A DNA stretch of 64,000 nucleotides, taken from assembly GCF_051594765.1 (NCBI RefSeq), contig NZ_JBPPGJ010000007.1, forward strand, positions 62,001 through 126,000, written 5' to 3'. This DNA comes from Paenibacillus_AR sp051594765. GTDB lineage: Bacteria; Bacillota; Bacilli; Paenibacillales; NBRC-103111. The notes below the pieces were generated by a model. That model ran no database searches and was not told the origin of the DNA. It saw only the letters and a list, made by a program, of their open reading frames with translations. The position numbers and the translations under genes were made by a program. This document shows, one piece after another, positions 35,584 through 44,541 of the stretch (positions within the stretch are counted from its first letter, which is position 1; every line of letters begins with the position of its first letter).

Positions 35584-38500
35584 GAGGATGAACGAAGAAC
35601 CACGGAGCTATGACGCGGAGGCGGCATCTGCCCCGGCCGGCGGGCTCCTGGCAGGGATTCCTCCGAAGCCGGAGGACAGCACCTGGACGGACGGCCAATG
35701 GCGGGCCATCGTGCGCGAAGGGACCAACCTGCTGGTAGCGGCCGCTGCCGGCTCCGGCAAAACGGCGGTGCTGGTGCAGCGCATCATCCGCCGGATCTCC
35801 AACGAGTCGGACCCGGTGGACGTGGACCGTCTGCTGGTGGCCACCTTCACCAAGGCGGCGGCCAGCGAGATGAGGCACCGGATCGGTGCGGCGCTGGAGG
35901 ATGCCCTCTTCAAGCGGCCCGACTCCGATCATCTGAAGAAGCAGCTGGCGCTCTTGAACAAAGCGTCCATCACGACGCTTCATTCGTTCTGTATGGAGGT
36001 TATTCAGCGCTACTTCCAGATGATCGATCTGGATCCGGGCTTCCGCATCGCCGATGAGACAGAAGCCGACATTATGCGGCAGGAGCAGCTGGAGGCGCTT
36101 CTAGAGGAGCGTTACGGCGAGTCGCCGGACGGTCACCCCTTCTGGCGACTCACCGAATGGTTTGGCGGCGACCGATCCGATGCGCCGCTTATGGGCTTGC
36201 TGCTGCGCTTGTATGACGCCTCCCGAAGCCATCCGTTTCCGGAGAGGTGGCTAAACCGGCAGGCGGAGCTCTTCGAGGCGGCCGGCTTGGCCGGCGAGTC
36301 CGCCGAGTCCGAAGAGGCTGGCGGCATCCCGGAGCAGGAGCTGCTGCGGAACCCGTGGTTCATGAGCCTGATTCGAGACGTCAGGCTGGAGCTGGAGGGG
36401 GCTGCTGCTCTCCTGCTGGAGGGCCAGCGCATCTGCGGCGAGCCCCTCGGGCCGGCTCCTTATGCTGCCAATCTGGAGGAGGACCTGACCATGGTCCGGG
36501 AGCTGTTGGAGGCATCCGGGCAGGGGTGGAGAGCGCTGCATGAGGCTTTTCAGCGATTGGCCTTCGGCAAGCTGAAGGCCTGCAAGGCCGATTCCTGCGA
36601 TAAGGAGCTTCAGGAGCAGGTCAAGGAGCTGCGCAAGGGAGCCAAGGACAAGCTGGAGAAGCTCCGGGAGGAGCTGTTCGTGCGCACGCCGGAGGAGTAC
36701 TTCCGGGAGCTGGCGGAGACGGCCCCTCTCCTTAGAGAGCTGGCCGTCCTGACGGAGGATTTTGCGGAGCGCTACCAGGCGGCCAAGACGGACAAGGGCC
36801 TGGTTGATTTCACGGATCTCGAGCATTACTGCCTGCGCATTCTGGGCGAGCCTGATGGGGAGGGAGGGCTGCGGCCGACCGCCGCCGCCCTGGCCTACCG
36901 GGAAGCCTTCGTGGAGATCATGCTGGACGAATACCAGGACACCAACCTGGTTCAGGAGACGATCGTGTCCCTCATCTCGAGGAAGACCCCGGGCAACCGC
37001 TTCATCGTCGGCGACGTGAAGCAGAGCATCTACCGGTTCCGGCTGGCCGAGCCGGGGCTGTTCCTGGAGAAGTACCGGAGCTATGCCGGACCGGGGCAGC
37101 AAGGAAAGGCGGAAGGCGAGCGGATCGATCTTGCCCGGAACTTCCGCAGCCGGCGGCAGGTGGTGGACGGCGTCAATTTCCTGTTCCGGCAGATCATGCG
37201 CGAGACGGTGGGCGAGATGGAGTACGACGCCGATGCGGAGCTGGTCTGCGGCGCCAGGTATCCCGAGGCCGGGGACGGGGAGGATCCGTTCCTTCCAGAG
37301 CTGGTGCTGATCGACCGGGATACACCGGGCGGCTCCAGGGGAGATTGGACCGAGGACGGCGGGGAGTCCGGTGACGATGATGCTTCGGGAGCGGGCTTCG
37401 ATGCCGCCGAGGAAACGGAGGAGCCGGAGGCCGCCCAAGCGGAAGCCCGTTATATAGGGGAACGAATACGAGAGATGATGGGATTGGACGGAGGCGTGCC
37501 GTTCCTCGTTGCCGAGAAAAACGGCACGCAGCGTCCGGCTCAATTCCGGGACTTCGTCATCCTGCTGCGTGCAACCCGGGCGATGGGACCGGTGCTGATC
37601 GAGGAGCTGGGGCTCCTGGGCATCCCCGCCTATGCGGACGTCAGCTCCGGATATTTCGCCGCCACGGAAGTGGAGACGGTCCTGTCGCTCTTGAAGATCA
37701 TCGACAATCCGCAGCAGGATATCCCCCTGGCGGCGGTGCTGCGGTCCCCGATCGTGGGCTTGAATGCCGACGAGCTGGCGCGGGTCCGCCTGGCGGACCG
37801 GAACGGCAGCTTTTATGATGCGCTGCAGGCTTGGGTCCGGGAGGCGGGCAACCGACTGCAACTGCAGGAGCAGGGTCTTCTGCATCCGGTCCCGGGCCAG
37901 GAAGCCGGCGGGGGGATGACAACCGGCGGCGTAGTCCTGCCCTTCGGGCAGCTGGAGCTGTTCCCGCCCGGCGGAGAGGCTTGGGACGAGGTGGCGGCAG
38001 CATCGGCGCCTGAAGTCCCCGAGCCTTTGACCCCGGAAGAGGCGGTCATGGCCGATAAGCTGCTCCAATTCGAGCGGAGGCTGTCGGTTTGGCGGGGGGA
38101 AGCCCGCCAAGGCTCCCTTTCGGAGCTGATCTGGAGCGTGTATCGGGAGACCGGATATTTCGATTATGCGGGAGGGCTTCCGGGAGGCGTCCAGCGACAG
38201 GCCAATCTGCGCGCGCTGTATGACCGGGCCCGCCAGTACGAATCCACCTCCTTCCGGGGATTGTTCCGGTTCCTCCGCTTCGTGGACCGGCTCCGGGAAG
38301 GCGGCGGGGACCTGGGTACAGCAAGGGCGCTGGGCGAACAGGAGGACGTGGTGCGGATCATGTCCATCCACAAGAGCAAGGGCTTGGAGTTTCCCGTGGT
38401 CTTCGTGGCGGGTATGGGCAAGATGTTCAACCTCATGGATCTGAACGGGTCGTTCCTGATCCACAAGGAGCTGGGCTTCGGGCCGAAGTATACGGACACG

Positions 38501-39778
38501 GAGCTTCGCGCCGTCTATCCCATGCTTCCACAGCTGGCGATACGCCGCCGCATGCGCATGGAGACGCTGGCGGAGGAAATGCGCATTCTGTACGTGGCCC
38601 TGACGAGACCGAAGGAGAAGATGATCCTTCTAGGGGCGGTGGTCTCCTTGGAGAACAAGCTGAAGAAGTGGGCGCGGTCCCTCGGCAGCGAATCGGCCTT
38701 CCTGCCGGATTATATGCTGGCGGAGGCGAAGAGCTACCTGGACTGGGTCGTACCCGCGGCCATGAGGCATCCGGGAGCGGATTTCCTGCGGGAATGTGCG
38801 GGAGATCCGGTCCATATGGGACGCCGCCTGTTCGCCGGCGAGACGTCTGCCTGGAGCTTCCGGATCCTAAGCGCGATGGCATTTACCGGCAAGGCCGGAG
38901 TTGAATCGGTGGAAGGCAGCGCTGCACCGGTGGATGCCCCAGCAGATGGGGATGCGCTTGCGGAGGCCGTTCGACGGTTGGTACCGCTGGAGAGGGCAGC
39001 CTCCGGCTTCGCGGATGAGCTGGACCGGCGGTTGTCCTGGAGCTATCCGTATGCCGCCGCCTCCGCCATGCTGACCAAAACCTCGGTGTCGGAGCTGAAG
39101 CGGCTTGACGCCGCCAAGGTGTGGAGGCTGTCGGAGGATTCCGCGGAATGGGAGACGCCGCTGCATCCTGCCCTGGAGCATGCGGCAGGCGAAGCGCGCC
39201 GGAAGCAGCCGGACGTCTTGTACCGGCTGCCAAGGTTCCGGAGCGGCCGCAAGCTGTCGCCGGCGGAGATCGGGACCTTGTACCATACCGTGATGCAGCA
39301 GGTGCCGGCCGGTGAGATTCTGGATGAGAACCGCGTCGAAGAGCTGCTGCATCGTCTGGAGGGGAGCCGGATTCTAACGGCTGCGGAACGGGAGGCCATT
39401 GATCCTGCCGTTATCGCGGCCTTCTTCCGGACGGAGCTGGGACGGCGGCTGGCCGCCTCGCGCAAGGTGCAGCGGGAGCTTCCCTTCAGCTTCGGCCTCC
39501 GTGCCGGGGATGTCTACCCGGATTGCGAGGCGTCCGCAGCAGAGGAGACCCTGCTCATCCAAGGGGTCATCGACTGCCTGTTCGAGGATCCGGAGGGGCG
39601 GCTCGTGCTGCTGGATTACAAGACGGACCGGGTCGGAGCGCTGGATGACGAGGCTCTGGCAGACCGGTACCGGATTCAGCTGGAGCTGTACGCCCGGGCA
39701 ATTGAACGGATCTGGAAGCGCCGGGTGGATGAGAAGGCGGTCTATTACTTTGACGGGGCCCGGATCATCCGGTATTGA
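35561..39778 (+). CDS. addA: Helicase-exonuclease AddAB subunit A
   Basis: AddA is the SF1A motor and nuclease of the complex. It contains the Q motif region WTDGQWRAI, Walker A VAAAAGSGKTA, TFTKAAASEMRHR, STSFCMEV-type motif Ic, DEYQDTN (motif II), GDVKQSIYRFR (motif III), HKSKGLEFPVVF (motif V), LYVALTRPKEK (motif VI) and the nuclease motif LVLLDYKTDRV. Three starts have good ribosome binding sites (35546, 35561, 35588). I chose the middle one, giving 1405 residues. That is longer than B. subtilis AddA (1232), partly because of an acidic insert near 37330-37440 and a Gly-rich stretch near 37850-38040. Confidence 0.93.
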   Translation: MNPTGGDKRMNEEPRSYDAEAASAPAGGLLAGIPPKPEDSTWTDGQWRAIVREGTNLLVAAAAGSGKTAVLVQRIIRRISNESDPVDVDRLLVATFTKAAASEMRHRIGAALEDALFKRPDSDHLKKQLALLNKASITTLHSFCMEVIQRYFQMIDLDPGFRIADETEADIMRQEQLEALLEERYGESPDGHPFWRLTEWFGGDRSDAPLMGLLLRLYDASRSHPFPERWLNRQAELFEAAGLAGESAESEEAGGIPEQELLRNPWFMSLIRDVRLELEGAAALLLEGQRICGEPLGPAPYAANLEEDLTMVRELLEASGQGWRALHEAFQRLAFGKLKACKADSCDKELQEQVKELRKGAKDKLEKLREELFVRTPEEYFRELAETAPLLRELAVLTEDFAERYQAAKTDKGLVDFTDLEHYCLRILGEPDGEGGLRPTAAALAYREAFVEIMLDEYQDTNLVQETIVSLISRKTPGNRFIVGDVKQSIYRFRLAEPGLFLEKYRSYAGPGQQGKAEGERIDLARNFRSRRQVVDGVNFLFRQIMRETVGEMEYDADAELVCGARYPEAGDGEDPFLPELVLIDRDTPGGSRGDWTEDGGESGDDDASGAGFDAAEETEEPEAAQAEARYIGERIREMMGLDGGVPFLVAEKNGTQRPAQFRDFVILLRATRAMGPVLIEELGLLGIPAYADVSSGYFAATEVETVLSLLKIIDNPQQDIPLAAVLRSPIVGLNADELARVRLADRNGSFYDALQAWVREAGNRLQLQEQGLLHPVPGQEAGGGMTTGGVVLPFGQLELFPPGGEAWDEVAAASAPEVPEPLTPEEAVMADKLLQFERRLSVWRGEARQGSLSELIWSVYRETGYFDYAGGLPGGVQRQANLRALYDRARQYESTSFRGLFRFLRFVDRLREGGGDLGTARALGEQEDVVRIMSIHKSKGLEFPVVFVAGMGKMFNLMDLNGSFLIHKELGFGPKYTDTELRAVYPMLPQLAIRRRMRMETLAEEMRILYVALTRPKEKMILLGAVVSLENKLKKWARSLGSESAFLPDYMLAEAKSYLDWVVPAAMRHPGADFLRECAGDPVHMGRRLFAGETSAWSFRILSAMAFTGKAGVESVEGSAAPVDAPADGDALAEAVRRLVPLERAASGFADELDRRLSWSYPYAAASAMLTKTSVSELKRLDAAKVWRLSEDSAEWETPLHPALEHAAGEARRKQPDVLYRLPRFRSGRKLSPAEIGTLYHTVMQQVPAGEILDENRVEELLHRLEGSRILTAAEREAIDPAVIAAFFRTELGRRLAASRKVQRELPFSFGLRAGDVYPDCEASAAEETLLIQGVIDCLFEDPEGRLVLLDYKTDRVGALDDEALADRYRIQLELYARAIERIWKRRVDEKAVYYFDGARIIRY

Positions 39779-39852
39779 CATATGCCGCCTCCGTAGGGAT
39801 CACCCGCCGGAGAGGGCTAGCTTGGGGGAACAAGGATAAAGGGGGAACTGCG

Positions 39853-41049
39853 GTGCGTATTCTGCATACGGCCGATTGGCATTTGGGAAGAACCTTGGAG
39901 GGACGAAGCCGCCAGGCCGAGCAGGAGGCGTTCCTGGACGAGCTGGCGGAGATCGTGCGCCGGGAATCCATCGATCTGGTCCTGCTCGCCGGGGATATCT
40001 ATGACAGCGTGAATCCGCCTTCCATGGCGGAGAAGCTGTTCTATGACAGCCTCTCCCGGCTGGCGGAAGGAGGCAAGCGGCATGTGGCCGTCATTGCCGG
40101 CAATCATGACAGCCCGGAGAGGCTGGCGGCCGCCGATCCATTGGCGGAGCGGCATGGGATCCGGCTGTGGGGGCTTCCCTTGACCGGCACCGTGGAATAC
40201 GGGATCCCGAGAACGGGGGAGCGGGCGGTACTCTATCCGCTTCCGTATCCGTCCGAATCCAGACTCGGGGAGCTGCTGGCCGACGAAGCGGACGAAGCCG
40301 TGCTCCGGAGCGCTTATTCGGACCGGATCCGATCCGTGGTACAGCGTGCGTCCCTCCGGTTCCGACCGGACACGGTCAATCTGATCATGAGCCATCTGTA
40401 CGTGCTGGGCGGCTCCGAAACCACCGAGGTGGAACGCCCCATCCAGGTGGGGGGCGCTTATACGGTAGACCCGTCCGCCTTGTGCGCAGGTGCCCATTAT
40501 ACGGCCTTGGGCCACCTGCACCGTCCCCAGTATGTCAAGGCGGACAGCCTGATCCGGTACTCCGGCTCCCCCTTGGCTTACAGCTTCTCCGAAGCGGGCC
40601 AGGCCAAGTCGGTGACGATTCTGGATGCGGCTCCCGGATCGGACTCGCTTCCTCTGCTGACGGAGCTGCCCTTAAGCTCCGGCCGTCCTTTGGTGGAGTG
40701 GAAGGCAGCGGAAGGGATCGAGCAGGTGCACCGCTGGCTGGACGAAGGCCGGGACAGCCGGGCCTGGATCGATCTCACCGTACGGCTGACGGAGACCTTG
40801 TCTATGGATCAGCTGCAGGAGCTCCGCAAGCGGCATGAGGGGATTATTCACATCCGGCCGGTGTACCCGGAGATGGAAGCGGAGGAGCTGGGCGCCGTGC
40901 GCTCGCTTCCGCTGAACGAGCTGTTCCGGCGCTTCTACAGCCGGCAGACCGGGGGAGCCGAGCCGGATGAAGAGCTGGTGCGCCTGTTCCTGACGCTTCT
41001 TCACCCGGAGGAGCGGGAGGCGGCCGCAGGAAGGGAGGAGACGCCATGA
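39853..41049 (+). CDS. sbcD: Exonuclease SbcCD subunit D
   Basis: SbcD (Mre11 homologue) is the Mn-dependent nuclease that cleaves hairpins and protein-blocked ends together with SbcC. The 398-residue protein has phosphoesterase motifs ILHTADWHLGRT, LAGDIYDS, IAGNHDSPERL, SHLYVLGG and LGHLHRPQ. I chose GTG 39853 (AAAGGGGG seven bases upstream) because the protein then begins MRILHTADWH. It overlaps sbcC by four bases (ATGA) and follows addA with 74 bases between. Confidence 0.94.
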   Translation: MRILHTADWHLGRTLEGRSRQAEQEAFLDELAEIVRRESIDLVLLAGDIYDSVNPPSMAEKLFYDSLSRLAEGGKRHVAVIAGNHDSPERLAAADPLAERHGIRLWGLPLTGTVEYGIPRTGERAVLYPLPYPSESRLGELLADEADEAVLRSAYSDRIRSVVQRASLRFRPDTVNLIMSHLYVLGGSETTEVERPIQVGGAYTVDPSALCAGAHYTALGHLHRPQYVKADSLIRYSGSPLAYSFSEAGQAKSVTILDAAPGSDSLPLLTELPLSSGRPLVEWKAAEGIEQVHRWLDEGRDSRAWIDLTVRLTETLSMDQLQELRKRHEGIIHIRPVYPEMEAEELGAVRSLPLNELFRRFYSRQTGGAEPDEELVRLFLTLLHPEEREAAAGREETP

Positions 41050-44000
41050 AGCCGGTCCATCTGACTTTGGCGGGATTGCAGAGCTACCGGGAGAAGCAGG
41101 AGGTGGATTTCCTCCGGCTGTCCGACGCGGGCGTATTCGGCATCTTCGGGCCGACCGGCAGCGGCAAGTCCTCCATTCTGGATGCCATAACCCTCGCCTT
41201 GTACGGCAAGGTGGAGCGTGCACCCGGCGGAACGCAGGGAATCATTAACCAGGTGGAGAACGTCTGTACGGTAAGCTTCACCTTCGAGCTGAACGGAGCG
41301 GGAGGCTCGGAGCGGTACCGGGTGGAACGCCAATACAAGCGGACGGGTGACGTCTCCGCCAACCAGAGCATGTCCCGGCTGATCCGTCTGGAGAACGGGG
41401 GGCAGACGGTTCTCGCCGATAAGGCCAAGGATGTGGACAACCGGGTCCAGGAGATCCTGGGGCTGTCCATGCAGGATTTTACCCGGGCGGTGGTGCTGCC
41501 CCAAGGGAAATTCGCCGAGTTTCTGTCGCTCAAGGGCGTGGAAAGACGCCACATGCTGGAGCGTCTGTTCCATCTGGAGTCGTACGGGGATGCGCTTGGA
41601 GCCCGAGTCAGCGCCCGGCTCCGGGAGACGGACATGGCCGTCAAGAGAGCCGAGGCGGAGCAGCTGGGCTTGGGCGACGCTTCGGCGGAGGCTCTGGAGG
41701 CAGCGGCACTCCGGCTCTCGGAGGCGGAGGCGGCTTTTCAGCGGCAGCGCACCGCGCTGGAAGCTGCCGAGCGGGAGGCGGAGGAGCGCCGGCGCTTGTG
41801 GAAGCTGGAGCAGGAGAAGGCGCAGCTCACCGAAGACGGGAGGATATTGGAGGAACGGGAGCCGGAAATGGCAGCTCTCCAGGAGAGGCTGCGGCTGTCC
41901 GTCTCGGCGGGCCGGGTCGGGCATTTCTTAAACGAGTGGGACGCGGCCCGGTTGGCGATGGAGGAAGCGGATTCCCGGCTGTTGGCGGCGCAGTCCGCTT
42001 ACGCGGAGACACAAGCGGCCTATGCCGCCAGACAAGCGGATTACCAGGCTGCCAAGGAGGCGCTGGAGCAGCAGGAGGAGCCGCTGCAGCGGCAGATCGA
42101 GAGCTTAAAGCGCTCGCTGGAGCTGCATGCGGAGATCCGGTCGCTCGGTCAGGAGACCGTGGAGCGTACAGCCCGGGAAGCGTCTCTCCGCGCTGCAGGG
42201 GAAGAAGCGGAGGCCGCCGCTTTGAAGGAGCAGCAGCAGCTTCAGAAGGGGCAGGCTCTGCAGTCGGAGCTGAAGCTTCGATTGGCGGCGCTGGAGCTTC
42301 CAGGCGGCCGCAGAGAAGAGCTTCAGGAGGCTCGAATGGGCCTGCAGAAGACGGAGCATCTCCGCAGCCAGCTGCGGGAGGCGGAGACGGAGCTGCGGGA
42401 GGCGGCAGCCAAGCTGGAGCCCGTCAGGGCAGAAGCTGCCGGTTTGGAAGCCCGTTCGGAGGAGCTGGGCCGGGAGGACGCCCTGCTTCGGGAGTCCGGG
42501 CTAGCCTTGCATGGCAGCATCACGGAGAGCATCCGCGCAGCGGAGGCTTTGCAGATGGCCTGCGGCTTGGCGGAGGCGGAGGAGCGGCGGCAGGAGCAGG
42601 AACGGTACCGTGCAGCGCTGGCCGCCAATCTGGCGGCGGCGCTGGCGGACGGGGAGCCCTGCCCGGTTTGCGGCTCCTCCCATCACCCCGTTCCGGCGGT
42701 GCATAAGGGTTCCGCAGGCCCATCGGAGGCCGGAAGCGTCCGCACGGAGGAGTGGAAGCAGCTCCAGAATACCGCTGCCGGCAAGGTGCTGGCGCTGAAG
42801 CAGCTGCTCGGCACGATGACCGGTGATTGGAGCCGCATGGAAGAGCCCGCCGGGCAGACGGAGTTGGAGTCCGCTTTCCGAGAGGCTGCAGCCGCATCCG
42901 CCCTGGAGCCTTCCGCTCTCCGGTATGAAGATGCAGCCGTCCTGGCCGCCTCGATGGAGGACAGGGAGGAGCAGCTCCGGCGTCAAGCCGGAGAATGGAG
43001 CCAGAGGGTCCGGGAAGCCGGGAGCGCCAAGCAAGTTCATCAGAACCGCAGGGCGGAGCTAGGCGCCAAGCGTGCTGCCATGGAGTCGGCGTTGCAGGCT
43101 CAGGAGGCCAAAACGAAGACGCAGCGGCAGCAATTGGAGCAGCATCAGACGGAATGGAGCCGGCGTTACCCCGACCGGAGTGAGGATACGCTTCAGGAGG
43201 AATGGGAGAAGCTTCAGGGGATTCTACGGGAGCAGGAGGAGCTTCGGAGCCGGTTGGACAAAGCGGAGCCCTACTTGACCGCCCAACAGGAGAAGCTCAA
43301 CCGGCTGAAGGAGGATTCCTACCGCTTGGAGCGGGAGCTGGTGCAAGCCGCGACGGAGCGGCGGGAACGGGAAGCCCTCTTGGAGCAGAAGCAGATGCGG
43401 TTGACGGCGGAGCTCGGCGAGCCGCTGTCGGAGGAGGAGACCCGGTCCCGCTGGAGCCTTGCAGGCGACCGTCTCTTGCAGCTGAAGCGGGCGGAAGAGG
43501 AGGGGCGCCAGCACATCGGCCGGCTCCAGGAAACGCTGCTTCAGATTTCAACCGGCCTCGCAGCGGCTCAGCAGGCCCAGACCTCTTGCAGAAGCGCCTT
43601 GGAGCGGGCGGAGGCCAATGGCCGCCGGGAGCTGGCGGAGGCCGGCTTCGGCAGCGGAGAAGAGGCTCGTGCGGCGCTGTTGACACCGGAAGCAGCCGTC
43701 CGGTATGAAGAGCAGGTTCGGCTCCACCGGGAGCGTATGCTGGAGATCCGGACCCGGCTTCAACGGCTGGAATCGGATTTGGCCGGCAAGACCGTGACGG
43801 AGGAAGCGTGGAGGTCCGGCGAGGATCGGCTTGCAGCCGAGAGACAGAAGCACGAGGAGGATTTGGCTGCCAAAGCCAAGGCAGAGCGGGACATGGAGGA
43901 GCTTCAAGAGAAGCACGCCCGATGGGAATTGCTGGAGAAGGAGCGGGCGGAGGCCCAGACTGTTCTGACGCGGCTGCAAAAGCTGCAGTCCGTGCTCCGA

Positions 44001-44471
44001 GGCAACGCCTTTGTGGAATTCATGGCAGAGGAACAGCTGTCCCAAGTCAGCCGGGCCGCCTCCGAACGGCTGGGTCAGCTGACCCGCCGCCGGTATGCGC
44101 TGGAGACTGACTCTAACGGTGGATTTGTTATCCGTGATGACGCCAACGGCGGTCTGAAGAGACCGGTAAGCACCTTGTCCGGCGGCGAAACCTTCTTGAC
44201 CTCGCTGTCCTTAGCGCTGGCTCTCTCCGCTCAAATTCAGCTGAACGGCAAGTATCCCTTGGAATTCTTCTTCCTGGATGAAGGCTTCGGAACGCTGGAC
44301 CCGGATCTGCTGGAGACCGTGGTGCATGCGCTGGAGAAGCTTCATATGGAGCAGCTGACGGTCGGTGTGATCAGCCACGTGCCTGAGCTCAAGTCCCGGC
44401 TTCCCCGCAGGCTGGTGGTGGCGTCTTCATCCACCGGAACGGGCAGCCAGATCCGGTTCGAATCGCTGTAG
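41046..44471 (+). CDS. sbcC: Exonuclease SbcCD subunit C
   Basis: SbcC (Rad50 homologue) is the SMC-like ATPase. The 1141-residue product has Walker A FGPTGSGKSSILDAIT (about 34-49), two long coiled-coil arms rich in Glu, Gln, Leu, Ala and Arg, a zinc hook with CPVC (Cys about 539, followed by GSSHHP), then the signature LSGGETFLTSLSLALALS and Walker B EFFFLDEGFGTLD. Its start overlaps the end of sbcD. It is the last gene of the addBA-sbcDC repair cluster and is followed by a 15-bp terminator. Confidence 0.95.
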   Translation: MKPVHLTLAGLQSYREKQEVDFLRLSDAGVFGIFGPTGSGKSSILDAITLALYGKVERAPGGTQGIINQVENVCTVSFTFELNGAGGSERYRVERQYKRTGDVSANQSMSRLIRLENGGQTVLADKAKDVDNRVQEILGLSMQDFTRAVVLPQGKFAEFLSLKGVERRHMLERLFHLESYGDALGARVSARLRETDMAVKRAEAEQLGLGDASAEALEAAALRLSEAEAAFQRQRTALEAAEREAEERRRLWKLEQEKAQLTEDGRILEEREPEMAALQERLRLSVSAGRVGHFLNEWDAARLAMEEADSRLLAAQSAYAETQAAYAARQADYQAAKEALEQQEEPLQRQIESLKRSLELHAEIRSLGQETVERTAREASLRAAGEEAEAAALKEQQQLQKGQALQSELKLRLAALELPGGRREELQEARMGLQKTEHLRSQLREAETELREAAAKLEPVRAEAAGLEARSEELGREDALLRESGLALHGSITESIRAAEALQMACGLAEAEERRQEQERYRAALAANLAAALADGEPCPVCGSSHHPVPAVHKGSAGPSEAGSVRTEEWKQLQNTAAGKVLALKQLLGTMTGDWSRMEEPAGQTELESAFREAAAASALEPSALRYEDAAVLAASMEDREEQLRRQAGEWSQRVREAGSAKQVHQNRRAELGAKRAAMESALQAQEAKTKTQRQQLEQHQTEWSRRYPDRSEDTLQEEWEKLQGILREQEELRSRLDKAEPYLTAQQEKLNRLKEDSYRLERELVQAATERREREALLEQKQMRLTAELGEPLSEEETRSRWSLAGDRLLQLKRAEEEGRQHIGRLQETLLQISTGLAAAQQAQTSCRSALERAEANGRRELAEAGFGSGEEARAALLTPEAAVRYEEQVRLHRERMLEIRTRLQRLESDLAGKTVTEEAWRSGEDRLAAERQKHEEDLAAKAKAERDMEELQEKHARWELLEKERAEAQTVLTRLQKLQSVLRGNAFVEFMAEEQLSQVSRAASERLGQLTRRRYALETDSNGGFVIRDDANGGLKRPVSTLSGGETFLTSLSLALALSAQIQLNGKYPLEFFFLDEGFGTLDPDLLETVVHALEKLHMEQLTVGVISHVPELKSRLPRRLVVASSSTGTGSQIRFESL

Positions 44472-44502
44472 CCCGTCACGTCAACTGTGTCTCCATAACG
44501 CA

Positions 44503-44540
44503 AAAAGCTCCAATCCCTTCTTGCTGGGATTGGAGCTTTT
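44503..44540. terminator. Bidirectional terminator between sbcC and the GGDEF-EAL gene
   Basis: AAAAGCTCCAATCCC (44503-44517), 8-base loop, GGGATTGGAGCTTTT (44526-44540). The 15-bp stem is perfect and has A and T runs for both directions. Confidence 0.92.
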
Positions 44541-44541
44541 G

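Noticed and set aside
36251..38464. A 737-codon minus-strand frame opposite addA
   Set aside because: It is a shadow of the addA reading frame with no ribosome binding site; the plus strand carries all AddA helicase motifs.
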